Notes: generated by a model not told the origin, from the sequence alone. A stretch of DNA of 64,000 bases from Apoderus coryli (GCA_911728435.2 OU452207.1:16579682-16643681), one strand, 5' to 3'. Positions 11,993 through 21,900 are shown, numbered from the stretch's first letter. Numbers and translations are program-made.

Positions 11993-12406
11993 ATGTGGAT
12001 GGTGTATTCATCAGAAAACTGGCCGGCTGCAACAGATCTGCCGTCTGCAGTGAATCGAATGGCAGTGCAATTTCACGATCTCGAATTCGATCGTTCACAC
12101 GCTGCAAATTATGATTATAATGTGTGTTTTGATGACGAGACAATGAATAAAGTGTTACAACAAGCAGAAGACTTCAATACGGGGTGTGATTTATGTCATA
12201 AATACCGACATGGATTTATCACATTGGAAACATTTTGTGTGGAAATTATGCAGTTGGGTTTAGAACGGTATTTAACTGATGCGATTCAATATATGCCCAC
12301 AGATATCGTAGTTAGATATCACCTAGACGACCTTATTGAAGGAAATAAAAATTACGATGAAGATGATGATAACGATGAAGAAGAAGAAGATAATAATACA
12401 GTATAA
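11993..12406 (+). CDS. Hypothetical acidic protein, 137 aa
   Basis: An uninterrupted frame from ATG to TAA with a TATA box in front. The protein has four clustered or isolated cysteines (CDLCHKYRHGF), a mixed N-terminal body, and a very acidic C-terminal tail (EDDDNDEEEEDNN). I do not recognise the family. It sits between transposon B and the Maverick capsid gene and points toward it, so it may be a Maverick accessory gene, but copy 2 does not include the corresponding region and cannot confirm it. Being intact next to many broken genes makes it notable. Confidence 0.5.
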   Translation: MWMVYSSENWPAATDLPSAVNRMAVQFHDLEFDRSHAANYDYNVCFDDETMNKVLQQAEDFNTGCDLCHKYRHGFITLETFCVEIMQLGLERYLTDAIQYMPTDIVVRYHLDDLIEGNKNYDEDDDNDEEEEDNNTV

Positions 12407-12456
12407 TAATTATTTTATGTATATATAATTTTGCTTTTATTGTGTGTATATAAATA

Positions 12457-12935
12457 TATGATGGGTTTACTGCGATAACTGAAAAAGATGTTTTTTTTTT
12501 GTAGTTAGTATTGGAACAATAGGTGTTTATTACCACCCACAAAATTATTTCTATACATTTTATTGCACATTCTATTGTATTCTATTATACCCAAAAATAA
12601 TCTTATTCTATTGGGTACACCTGTGACTACCTACTGTCTACTACTACTATAAAAGCTTGTTTTTTTTTTACTATCTTCTCACAACAATAAAAATAGATAT
12701 TTATGTGAGATGTCATTCTCAAGAATTTAAATTGATTTAATTTACTAAAATTCACCTGTGTATTATATGCTTTTCAAAACATAATTGGTTTAAATTCTTT
12801 ATTGTTGCTCGTGTTTAAAATGGGGGTTATACCTGCGAAAACTGAAAAGAGAAGTTTTTTTATAGTTAATATGGAAACAATAGCTAAACTGAGTGTTTAT
12901 TGCCACCGACAAAATAAAGATATACATTTATTGTC
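12457..12935 (+). repeat. Two diverged direct repeats (~100 bp) about 365 bp apart
   Basis: The block at 12457-12560 (TGAAAAAGATG, then TTAGTATTGGAACAATAG, then GTGTTTATTACCACCCAC) recurs at about 12825-12935 with substitutions and a 7-base insertion. The whole stretch 12407-13230 is AT-rich and otherwise without a gene. Confidence 0.6.
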
Positions 12936-13234
12936 GAGTTTGGAAGTAAAATGATATATATTACCTTTATATCTAAACAATTGGTAGAATAGAATACATT
13001 TATTGACAGTTACAAATTTTTGTCTAGACTTTTTCCGTAGGAATGTATTATGTTTTTTACTTTTTTTTGAAATCTATAATAATATGAGATTATTTTCATA
13101 TAACACAATTACATTATAAATTGTTTTTTTTCTAATAGATATAAAAAAATAAAACAAATCATTTTACTATATAATATATTTTATTTATTATTTTTAGTGA
13201 TACAATGCTTACATTCCATAATCAAATATTTAAT

Positions 13235-14152
13235 TTATAAACTTAATTTCGTGTTTACTACACCGTCTGAAATATTATACATCATATAAGAATCATGAAT
13301 GATAATTGCATATACTTTTACATTTGCAGGAAACTGTGATTCACGACTTTCAAATTCCAATTTGATATCAACACTAGAATTTTTGATTGCCTCTGGTTGA
13401 CAAGAACAATCGACAATGAAAACTGGGTTGTTTGGAAATTGACCCAAGCTTTTGGGTCGGAATGTTCTGCGTTATAATATTTTTGTTGAATATTCTGATA
13501 TGTATAATAGATTCCTCCGTAAAGTTTTTTAGAGAAATCTAAATTCCATTTCTCATATGGATATACTGTTGAGTTTAAATATGTTCTTATATTGGAAATG
13601 TTTGCGTGTATAAATTGCGTGGCATCCATATTAATGTTTTCATAATTCGAAATATTTTGAAATCCAATTATAATATGCAGTGCTGGGCCAAAAGCGAGCA
13701 CCAGAGATATTGGGAACATATTCCCAAGCAGGAGCATGGGAAGAGGCTTATACCTGGTGCCGCAACAAAACGCACTGAAAAACTGCTATCATTAAGCAGG
13801 AGTCAGATGCGAATAACTATGGGACTTCTTACTGGGCATTGCGCTCTGAGAGACCACCTAAATAAGATGGGGCTGTACAATGGGGACCTGCAATGCAGAT
13901 TGTGTAATGGGGCAGTTGAAACAGCTTACCATGTAATATGTGAGTGTGTAGTTCTACAACGAAGAAGACACGCTATCTTTGGGCATTCGCTGATTGCGCC
14001 AGCAGATATTGACACCCAACACATAACTGAACTCCACAAGTTAGTGGAGGGTACAGGGCTGCTGGATTGGGTGGCATAATATACGGGGATTTTTCACAAT
14101 AAGCCCATGAGGCTGCAGTGAAACCGGGGACTTAAGTCGTACGGACCCTTTC

Positions 14153-14184
<32 letters not shown>

Positions 14185-14887
14185 AAGACCGAAATGCAAT
14201 ATTAATTCGAGAATTTAGTCCTCCTTTATTAATTTTCATCATCAATTTCAACTTCTGGCTGTCTTCGGGAACTATATGATTAATTTTCCATTCAATTTTA
14301 TTTATTTTTAAAATAGCACTTCCGACGCCAATATAACTATTTTTATAGTTTCCAGCAATTATTAATATAAGTTCGTGCCGTACATTAATGAAAGCACCCT
14401 TATCGTCTTCAGCAATGCCAAACAAGTATTTCAATGGCAATTTACCGCTGAAAACATGACTAGTTGGATCCAGGATATCTTGGAAATCTTCGGACAAGCC
14501 CCAGCCACTACTACAAAGCCCTCTTTCTGGACTATATGGACATAATGCCATAGTTTTCAGGGAAGTTGTAATCCCCGGTTTCCTAATCATGGCGACTTGC
14601 TCATTCCCAATCTCATATCTTATTTCTTCGAAAAGAAACGCTAATGAATTGTTTGATAAATAACATGGTTTCTTGTCATCCTCAGCTTGAAATGTTCCTT
14701 CAATATAAATATAACTCTCAGAAATGTCTAATATTAAGTCTTGGAAATTAACCGGAATTCGAACTTCATCTGAATTATTGTATATGGGACTACCGTATGG
14801 TTTATATGTATATTCTTGAACGCTAGACAATGCATTGTCAAACACAGGGTCACCAAATATGTTTAATTTATTAGATAACGATGACAT
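13235..14887 (-). pseudogene. Maverick major capsid protein (double jelly roll), interrupted
   Basis: The N-terminal 230 or so residues start at the ATG at 14887 (MSSLSNKLNIFGDPV) and include VNFQDLILDISESYIYIEG and EEIRYEIGNEQVAMIRKPG, typical of Polinton/adintovirus hexon-like proteins. A LINE fragment (13729-14180) splits it. The remainder continues on the minus strand below 13728 (GFQNISNYENINMDAT, then FIVDCSCQPEAIK, FPANVKVYAIIIHD), with one further frameshift near 13440. In the family this protein forms the icosahedral shell. The order and strand match penton, protease and ATPase upstream. The gene is dead in this copy. Confidence 0.85.
13729..14180 (+). mobile_element. 5'-truncated poly(A) LINE inserted in the capsid gene
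   Basis: The fragment encodes the C-terminal tail of an R1/Jockey/I-type LINE (MRITMGLLTGHCALRDHL, then CRLCNGAVETAYHVICEC) and ends in an oligo(A) tract at 14154-14179. TCCCAAG occurs on both sides (13722-13728 and 14181-14187), a 7-bp target-site duplication that dates the event to after the capsid gene was in place. Confidence 0.85.
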
Positions 14888-15045
14888 GTTTTAATATTTT
14901 CGATTTTTTTAGTAATGACACAACCGGAACCGTTGCTGTTGTAATTAGTACTGCTTAGCATCCCTTTCTTCCTCTTTTTTATATAAACATCATTCTTTGC
15001 AGGTGTATTGTGGTGTTTAATCACATTATTGTAAACAAACCCCAT
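14863..15045 (-). CDS. Small basic ORF between penton and major capsid genes, 60 aa
   Basis: The frame begins with MGFVYNNVIKHH, carries a basic YIKKRKKGML cluster, and overlaps the start of the capsid gene by about 25 bases. Adenoviruses and adintoviruses have small basic core proteins in similar places, but nothing specific is recognisable. Its retention as an open frame in a decayed neighbourhood may be chance. Confidence 0.35.
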   Translation of the reverse strand: MGFVYNNVIKHHNTPAKNDVYIKKRKKGMLSSTNYNSNGSGCVITKKIENIKTCHRYLIN

Positions 15046-15072
15046 TGATGTTATTATGTATTATTATTATTT

Positions 15073-15624
15073 TTAATCGAGCACTTTAAGTTCTAATTTC
15101 ACAATAATTTTTTCGCCGCGAAAATTTATTAGTCGACCTGTATCATCCAAAATTCTTATTGTAATATTTTCAATTGACTGACGTCCCAATGGTTTAACTC
15201 GCATATATATAATATGTTGCGGTTCCTTTGTTAATCTGTATCCAGGCTCGACATCAATATCGAAATCAAACAGTGTGTGTGATTCAGTATCGTTAAAAAA
15301 TGCGCCACTAATTACATTACAATGCACTGATATGATACGGACTCTCATAATATCAACCGGTAAAGTTGATTCGACCAACGTATTCGATAGTAAAATTGTT
15401 TTTTCAAATCCTAATAGCGAGCCAATAGAATTGTCGGCTGTGAAATCGATATCGTAAATAGACCATAATTCACATTTCAAAGTGTTTGAATTGGGATACA
15501 AAAGAAATATTTGTTTATATTCGTCCTCGCTGAAATTGTGTAAACCCATTAACATTAACAATTTTTTATATATTTCACCGATCTCATACGTCCCGGGTGG
15601 TATGAATACATTAATATAATTAAA
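15073..15624 (-). pseudogene. Maverick penton-like minor capsid protein, C-terminal part
   Basis: The frame is open from about 15624 (NVFIPPGTYEIGEIYKKL) to the stop at 15073. It contains SIGSLLGFEKTILL, LPVDIMRVRIISVHCN and a terminal LINFRGEKIIVKL, matching the single-jelly-roll penton proteins of Polintons and adintoviruses. That domain would form the fivefold vertices. The N-terminal half expected for the family is missing: a stop (TAG at 15625-15627) lies just upstream and only about 45 bases separate it from the protease stop, which suggests an internal deletion. Confidence 0.75.
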
Positions 15625-15673
15625 CTACCCAATTGTGAGGAAGCACGTAAAGACAGCCATTTTTTTTATGTCA

Positions 15674-16080
15674 TTACGACTCATTTCCTGTATAGAATCC
15701 ATCGTGATTGAGAAACTTTAAACACAAATGCCCACACCAGTACGTGCTAAAATCTTGCTCACAGTTGTAATTATAATATATTTTAAGAAGAGTAGGTGAA
15801 ATGTTCTTTGTAAAATAATCTATTAACTCTTGAGGCGGTGGTAAATTACCAAAGCTATCATAATAGTTAACAATATTACCACGTTTTTTATATGCTACCC
15901 AATGTGTACCTCTACCACGATTGTCGTCTAGATTTACAATTGCACATTCTTTATATAGCCGACCTGCTATATTCAAATTATTGCGACTATAAACACCACG
16001 AAAATTGCTTATATTTAATTTATTAACATATTTTATAATGTCAAGATTTGATAGCGGTCTGTGTGGCAGAGGGTTTACAA
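15674..16080 (-). CDS. Maverick adenain-like cysteine protease
   Basis: The catalytic set is visible: His in GRGTHWVAY, Asp in YYDSFG, Cys in YWCGHLCLKFL, in the order and spacing of adenovirus-type maturation proteases (C5 family) found in all Mavericks. In the family the enzyme cleaves capsid and core precursors inside the virion. The frame is open from about 16080, overlapping the end of the upstream gene in another phase, down to the stop at 15674; no ATG lies in the conserved N-terminal segment (RPLSNLDIIKYVNKLN), so the start is unresolved or has been lost. Copy 2 has the same N-terminal part without the catalytic Cys region. Confidence 0.8.
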
Positions 16081-16958
16081 GTTTTTTTGATTTTTTAAAT
16101 ATAATCCAAATCCATTGCGGTGTTTTTTGAGTAGTAATCCGTTTCCAACGATTGTCGAAGCATTTGATTTATTTCGATGTTTGTTGTTTGTGATCTGCTT
16201 CTTAGAATTTTTTGTAGCATTCACAGCTCTTACAATTCCTAGAGCACCACCAGCCAAACTACCTAATGCAGACAATCCTGCAAAAATGGGGATCAATGGC
16301 AAAACAGCTCCAATTTTTGGTACAGATATAATGCGCGGTGTCTGAATTTTTTGTTTTCCACCTATGTCTTTAACATATTTTCGAGCATATTTTAACGCTA
16401 TTTTTGCAACCGATAAAGCATTATTCTTTTTATTTTTCACACAAGTCGTTTTTTTAATAGATTGTCGAATATTTTGTAACACACCACCAACAAATGTTAT
16501 ACGTTTTTTATTATTTTTACGTTTATTACAACGGTTTCTTTTACATCCGCTCGTTTTTCTAGGAGTAACACACGGAGTCCCCATACCTAATCCAAGCTTT
16601 CTTTTTTAATAACGTTTGTCACTAACCACGAATACACTCTCTCATTCACAGGTATCTGCTTTGATTTAGTTAATTCCCAAGCACGATCTTACAGGATTTT
16701 ATCTGCTCTATGACGTTCACTTAAATGATTACTATTTGCCTATGCTATGTCGTGTGTTTTACATAGTTTATCTAGAGAATTAACTCCTGAATCACCTCTT
16801 AACAGTCTTTTCCGTAATTTCGTTCCGACTCCGCAGTATTCGTACCCAGGTATATGGAGTTCGATTGGGGTATTATTAATTAACGAGTTTATAATACCTG
16901 TGCCAGTTTTTCGTTGACTCTGTTTGCTAACACGTCTATCTCGCTCAACAGAGGCCAT
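16075..16958 (-). pseudogene. Maverick PLA2 + pVI-like capsid-associated protein, copy 1
   Basis: Start taken at the ATG at 16958 (MASVERDRRVSKQ). Residues about 35-70 hold a parvovirus-type phospholipase A2 pattern: a calcium-loop-like GYEYCGVGTKL and the catalytic CKTHDIA. The next codon is TAG where copy 2 has TAT (Tyr), so this copy is cut just after the active site. The 3' half (16075-16584) stays open: a basic KRNRCNKRKNNKKR segment, a hydrophobic LPLIPIFAGLSALGSLAGG helix and a terminal GFGLYLKNQK motif, as in adenovirus pVI-like membrane-lytic/core proteins. In the family these parts help the particle leave the endosome. The stop is damage, not a gene boundary. Confidence 0.75.
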
Positions 16959-17004
16959 AAAAATAACATTAACCAGTTCATAATTTACATTCTTATGTGT
17001 GATA

Positions 17005-17711
17005 ATGAGGCTCATTAAACAAGATCAAAATTTCCAAGTAGAAGATTTTGATTTCTCAAATAATAATACTTCACATATAATTAAACGTCACGGACCGTTA
17101 CTATCGAATACAATACGGGGTTTGATCATTGGTAGAAGCAATACTGGGAAAACCGCTGTTATGATTTCTTTGTTAACACACCCCAACGGTTTACATTTTA
17201 AGAATATCTACATATATACGAAAACATTATTCCAGAGCAAATACAGGTATTTGGCTGAAGTCGTTGCACCAATAAACGGTCTTGGTTACTACACTTTTAA
17301 TAATAATGAATCTGTAATTCCACCATTAGAAGCAAAAGCAGATTCGGTATTTATATTTGACGATGTTATATGCGTGACACAAGATGTAATTCGAGAATAC
17401 TTTTGTATTTCGCGTCATAAGAATATTGATGTTTTTTTTTCTATCTCAAGGCTATTCTAAAGTGTCGATACAATTAATTCTGGAAAATTCCAACTTTCTA
17501 ATAATCTTCACACAGAATGAAACAAATCTCCGACATATATATATATATATATAGTGATCACGTCAATCCAGACATGGAATTTACGCAATTCGCGCAAATA
17601 TGCAAACTTTGTTGGAATGAAGATTTTGGATTTCTTGTAATCGATAAAGATAGTCCGTTGAATCAGGGGCGATATCGAAAAGGATTGGATAATTATATAT
17701 GCTTGCAATAA
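17005..17711 (+). pseudogene. Maverick A32-like packaging ATPase, copy 1, frameshifted
   Basis: Walker A GRSNTGKT (about 17135) and Walker B VFIFDDVI (about 17350) identify a FtsK/HerA-A32 DNA-packaging ATPase. The ATG at 17005 is preferred over an upstream GTG because copy 2 has the same ATG. Compared with copy 2, one extra T in a T-run near 17433-17442 shifts the frame, and a TA run at 17536-17553 has expanded. The gene is divergent from the PLA2/pVI gene with only 46 bp between start codons, so the two must share a promoter region. Confidence 0.88.
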
Positions 17712-17869
17712 ATTCAAAATGCTCATTATTCATTCAACCATCGAATAAAAAACTTTATTATTGTTATTTTTACTTATTCATATTTGAATGTTATGTTATA
17801 ATGTCTGAGGATATTCAAAGTATGATTGATTTAAAACTGTTATTATTAGGGTTTTGAGTTAAAACACCA

Positions 17870-18777
17870 CATGATAAAATATGTGTTAATGGTTTTTCGT
17901 CTAGACGAATTACTATAATTTCTTGTGCTGTGGCATCCTTTTTGCTTACTAATGCTAAAGTTTCACAACAGTTTAATATTGTCGACTCACTTACTAAAGC
18001 TTGTTCAGTGTCTTTTTTCTTTCCCGCATGTGCTGCACTGTCTTTTTTCTTTTTATACCAACACTCATCTATTAAATGTCCGGGTTTCTTACAATAATTA
18101 CATAACTTTTTCTTCAGATTTGGACAGTTTTTCTTAATATGTCCGACTTTATCACACTTAAAACACTTGAGTTCTGTTTTCGGTTTCATAAATCGAGTTA
18201 CAAGTGCTGTTGCATTTTCAGTCTTTTTGTTTCTTTCTTCTTCAATCATTAATCTAGATAACAGTTCAGTTGTTGTTTGTTTCTCAACTGGGGTGGACTC
18301 CCATGCTGACATAAAATGCTTCATGGACTCTGGTAGAGACATTAACACTTTTGTAATTATCATTTTTTCACTTATTTCCTCGCCCATGCTTTTTAAGTTA
18401 CCTTGTATTTCTTCAATTTGTGATACAAACTCTGCTATGCTATCTTTATACTCAAGACTAAAAAACCGTTGCTGCAATAAATGAACACTTACGTGTGATT
18501 TGTGTTCGTATATAGTGTTAAGTTTTTGCCACATTTCATATGCTGTACCACATGATAAAATATGTGTTAATGGTTTTTCGTCTAGACGAATTACTATAAT
18601 TTCTTGTGCTGTGGCATCCTTTTTTAGCCATTCTTCGACACCTTGTGCTTCGGGTTTCACTGATGCCCCCGTTACAATATCAAACAGTCCTTTTGCTTTC
18701 AACATAACCTGTACTTGAAACTTCCATGTAGTCCAGTTATCCCCCGATAGTTTCATCACATGCATTCCTTGTTCCAT
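17870..18777 (-). CDS. Copia Gag (nucleocapsid) with duplicated segment
   Basis: Starts at the ATG at 18777 (MEQGMHVMKLSGDNWTTWKF), contains the UBN2/Gag-copia body (YEMWQKLNTIYEHKS, LMSLPESMKHF) and two CCHC knuckles, CFKCDKVGHIKKNC and CNYCKKPGHLIDEC. Gag would coat the element RNA in virus-like particles. The 3' end is aberrant: a 75-base stretch (KKDATAQEIIVIRLDEKP) present at 18548-18624 is repeated at 17870-17944 and joins directly to the LTR end. The frame is still open across the gag body. Confidence 0.85.
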
Positions 18778-18912
18778 GTTTATTTTTATTTGTTACTAGT
18801 CCTTTATTAGTTGCACTCTTTATTTTAACCTTTTCCCGACTTTTTACCGCCAGTAATACCTTCACCTCAAAACCTTTTTATTCACTTTATTAATTTCTAG
18901 ATTTTAGCGGGT

Positions 18913-18926
18913 CTGGGCCCATAACC
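18913..18926 (-). promoter_or_regulatory. Copia primer binding site, half initiator tRNA-Met
   Basis: Directly inside the 5' LTR the plus strand reads CTGGGCCCATAACC, the anticodon-stem/loop sequence of initiator tRNA-Met; the minus strand is its complement. Copia of flies is known to prime with such an internal tRNA fragment, so the site fits the family. Confidence 0.75.
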
Positions 18927-19175
18927 TGTTATTATTAGGGTTTTGAGTTAAAACACAACTAAATAAAGTTTAATTATTTAATAATGAACAAATAAATTGT
19001 GATGAAAAAGAACAACATAAACGAATTAATTATGGAACAAAATATAACATGCGTTCAATTCTAACTTAACCTTACTATCTATGTCATTTTATGTTGGCCG
19101 TAAGTTCACACAGTGTTGCCAACATGTAAACAAAGAAATAACTAAATGGAATGCTTGTATTGATTGTTTCCAACA
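18927..19175 (-). repeat. Copia 5' LTR (249 bp)
   Basis: Bounded by TGTTGGAAA at its 5' end and AATAATAACA at its 3' end on the minus strand. The last ~30 bp recur at 17838-17867 as the only remnant of the other LTR. Confidence 0.85.
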
Positions 19176-20072
19176 AAAACAGAAATTAATTGATGCGACG
19201 GAATGGGTTTGAAAAAAGTATAAATCTTTACATAACAATCAACTGGAGCAGACGAGAATTCTAGAGGAGTTGTATGAACCAATTACAAAGCCGCTTAATA
19301 CAATCGGTTCAACGACACCAAATGCGACAACACCCCAAATAAACGTTGAACATGTTGAACAATCGGATAATAGAATCGGTGAACTATTACCGAAACGTTT
19401 AAAAAGTGTGATAAGCAATAGTGGTGAATATGATTATATATATGGGGTTTATATGGATGATATAAACAAGAAATTCTTCATGGGTAATTGCGAAGTGACA
19501 TTCCCTCAAATGAAACATATTTCTGTATGGATGGATCGTAAAAAAATTGCAACTTTTGACGGTGGTGATGAGTTTTTTAACGTTCTATTTTTAATATACC
19601 CATACCTAGAATTGGGTCAAGGTTTAAATAATAAAATAATATAACAAAAATACTTATCGTGAATTATTAGAATTAACTCAGGCTCCATATAAAGATTATA
19701 ACCGCGAACTCGGACTGAATATAACGAGGAGTCGAAAGTTTCGGTAAATTATAGAACCGTTAATAAGACAAAAAAGAGACGGTCTTCGCAGTAAAAAAAT
19801 TTTAGAACCAATCGCATATACATCCGGCGGTTCGCTGTTGCCATCACAAAAGTGTTTCAATAAAAAACGAATAGATTACGTATATTGGAACAACCCAAAT
19901 GAACTTATTACACGTTTACAATTGCTTTATAGTTCAAAATTAGCGGGAAACACTGGTTTAGATAATGAAATATTATCAATAATTGAAAAGCTAAGGGAGG
20001 ATGGTATTATTCATTGAATTTACGTTAAAAGTGTGCGTTAAAAAACAATTTAATATATAATTAGTAGTTGTC

Positions 20073-20546
20073 ATGGAGAGAAGTGTTGATAAATTTGGTC
20101 GAAAAAAAATAAAAAAATTTACAATACAACGTGGTCGACCTGGTGTCGGATTTAAATTGACTAATGATCAACATTTCGCTCTTGAAAATAGACGAATATG
20201 CAATATTGCCGAACCGTTTAATGATAGTGATACAGCAACTCGAAGATATGTTGACAAGCACATAACAACAGCGATTACTGGTATTTTAAATATATTAAAG
20301 ACGTCTGAAGATATCGCGTTGGATAATACAAAAAAATATGTTGGTGAACACGTTCACCAACGTATTGGTGAATTAGTCATTCGAATGAAGACATATATTG
20401 ATAATGAGATTAAGACAATCAAAGAAATGAATCCGAAAATATTAGATGAATCCATTATAATTAGATTAGATGCATTGGAAAATTATATTAATTCCGCTCG
20501 TGTTAGAGTTGATAAAACAAATAAAAAAAATAAATGCATTGAATAA
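20073..20546 (+). CDS. Maverick fibre-like or structural protein, copy 1, 157 aa
   Basis: An intact frame starting MERSVDKFGRKKIKKF. A segment reading RPGVGFKLTNDQHFALEN and RRICNIAEPFNDSDTATRRYVDKHI resembles a module common in Maverick/adintovirus structural or fibre-like proteins, and a helical, probably coiled-coil, C-terminal half follows (ALENYINSARVRVDK). Function is unknown; attachment or capsid decoration is a guess from the repeated trimer-like pattern. Copy 2 (59857-60312) is 2 residues shorter in the middle and otherwise very similar. Preserved in both copies. Confidence 0.65.
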   Translation: MERSVDKFGRKKIKKFTIQRGRPGVGFKLTNDQHFALENRRICNIAEPFNDSDTATRRYVDKHITTAITGILNILKTSEDIALDNTKKYVGEHVHQRIGELVIRMKTYIDNEIKTIKEMNPKILDESIIIRLDALENYINSARVRVDKTNKKNKCIE

Positions 20547-20559
20547 TAATAAAAAAAGT

Positions 20560-20757
20560 TGTGTTGATTTAGTTAAAAATAATAGAAAAAAATAAAACAA
20601 TTATATATTTAATAAATATTGTTTTGATTTATAAATTTAATTGTTTCATTTATTTATTTATTATAGCGATATCATCATATTATATAGCTGTCTAGTTATA
20701 TATAAATAAACAGAATGTATAGGGGCGAGATAGTGTAGCACTGATTCTTAATTAGTA
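20560..20757. other. AT-rich intergenic stretch, nothing seen
   Basis: Spacer between the fibre-like ORF and integrase. Most of it (about 20597-20789) is absent from copy 2. Confidence 0.5.
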
Positions 20758-21639
20758 ATGAGCACCAAATTGAGTATTGTAAATGAAATTCATAGGGGTG
20801 CTCGTCGAAATTTTCGACGTAGAAGAATAAATATTGTTGGTTATGCAGATCTTTGGCAGCTTGATTTAGCAGACATTCAGCAATACGCTAGTATTAATAA
20901 TGGATATAGGTATATTCTTGTAGTTATCAATTGTTTTTCAAAATTTGTGTGGGTGAAAGCATTAAAAAATAAAACAGGTGCATAAGAAGGAATTACCTAA
21001 GTACATACAGACAGACAATGGCACAGAATTTTATAATAAACACTTCTCGCAATTAATGAAATCAAATAAAATATATCGTTATTCAGTCTTTAGTACAAAG
21101 AAGGCAGCTATTGTTGAACGTGTCATTAGAACATTGAAAAATTGGTTGTATAAACAATTCTCGTTCAGGGGAAAATATGTATGGACTGATATATTGGATG
21201 ACATTGTAAAAACATATAATAATCGAATACATAGAACAACTGGTTTCGCCCCCGCCTCTGTTCTACCCTCAACGAAAATTCCAGCTTATATCCATCGATG
21301 TGAACGTGTAAAAAACCAAAATTTAAAACAAATGACATCGTGCGAATTTCGAAATATAAACATATCTTTGAGAAGGGCTATTTTTTTAATTGGACTGTAG
21401 AACTTTTTAAAATTGTAAAAGTGCGAAAATCTATACCAACCACTTATTATTTACATGATATGAATGGGGTTCCAATACAAGGTTGTTTTTATGAATATGA
21501 ACTATTGAAAACAAAAAATCCAGACAATTATTTAATCGAAAAAGTTGTGAGAAAACGTAGTGACAGAATCCTAGTTAAATGGTTTGGTTTTAATAGCACA
21601 CACAACAGCTGGATACATAAAAATGACGTGCTCAAATAA
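20758..21639 (+). pseudogene. Maverick retroviral-type integrase with chromodomain, copy 1
   Basis: Catalytic triad: Asp in WQLDLADIQ, Asp in QTDNGTEF, Glu in AIVERVIRTLK. The C-terminus reads YELLKTKNPDNYLIEKVVRK and VKWFGFNSTHNSWI, a chromodomain as in Maverick integrases. In the family it inserts the linear DNA. Relative to copy 2, 41 bases are missing at about 20979, bounded by GTG on both sides, which shifts the frame; a second shift lies near 21340. The start at 20758 is the ATG found only here, because copy 2 lost about 190 bp upstream. Confidence 0.87.
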
Positions 21640-21900
21640 CTATGTATATAAAAAAAAAACCCAATGTAGTATTCACAAAATAGATTTTTAATAAAAATAA
21701 AAAAAGAAAACAAATGTTGAACGAATGAATAAAAATATTTAAATAAAATTACAAACATTATGTATACAATTATCTTAAGTTTATTATAATACATAGTATT
21801 TAAATATATTACACTAAAATTAAATAAATACACGTATTACTATAAAATTTAATCTAATTACTAATCTAACTCAATATTCTATAAATTAATTGATGCATTA

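Larger units (their letters stand above)
17838..19175 (-). mobile_element. Internally deleted Ty1/copia retrotransposon
   Basis: On the minus strand a complete 5' LTR, a tRNA primer site and gag are followed directly by the last ~30 bases of the 3' LTR; pol and nearly all of the 3' LTR are missing. AAAAC flanks both sides (17833-17837 and 19176-19180), the 5-bp duplication expected of copia integrase, and copy 2 of the Maverick shows the empty site. So the deleted form itself was integrated. Confidence 0.9.
17801..20017 (+). pseudogene. Maverick conserved ORF (PY/DUF8207-like), copy 1, split by copia
   Basis: It begins ATGTCTGAGGATATTCAAAG at 17801, is broken at 17837 by a copia derivative, resumes at 19176 and ends at the TGA at 20015-20017. 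Conserved segments include YDYIYGVYMDD, FDGGDEFFNVLF and, near the end, RIDYVYW and LAGNTGLDNEILSIIE. Copy 2 (58963-59796) holds the uninterrupted frame of 277 residues, lacking about 36 bases present here near 19635-19670. The protein is widespread in insect Mavericks; its job is unknown, probably virion structure. The DUF name is from memory and should be treated as tentative. Confidence 0.75.

Noticed and set aside
12333..12542. Minus-strand frame overlapping the acidic tail of the orphan ORF
   Set aside because: Tyr/Ile-rich translation of AT-rich antisense DNA.
13606..13728. N-terminal part of the plus-strand frame leading into the LINE tail
   Set aside because: It is antisense capsid sequence; the LINE begins after the TCCCAAG duplication at 13728.
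15275..15457. Plus-strand frames inside 14.1-16.6 kb
   Set aside because: They are shadows of the minus-strand Maverick genes, with no family match of their own.
17517..17711. Separate small gene at the end of ATPase copy 1
   Set aside because: Comparison with copy 2 shows it is the ATPase C-terminus after a frameshift and TA expansion.
18167..18484. Plus-strand frames over the copia gag
   Set aside because: Hydrophobic antisense of the AT-rich gag sequence.
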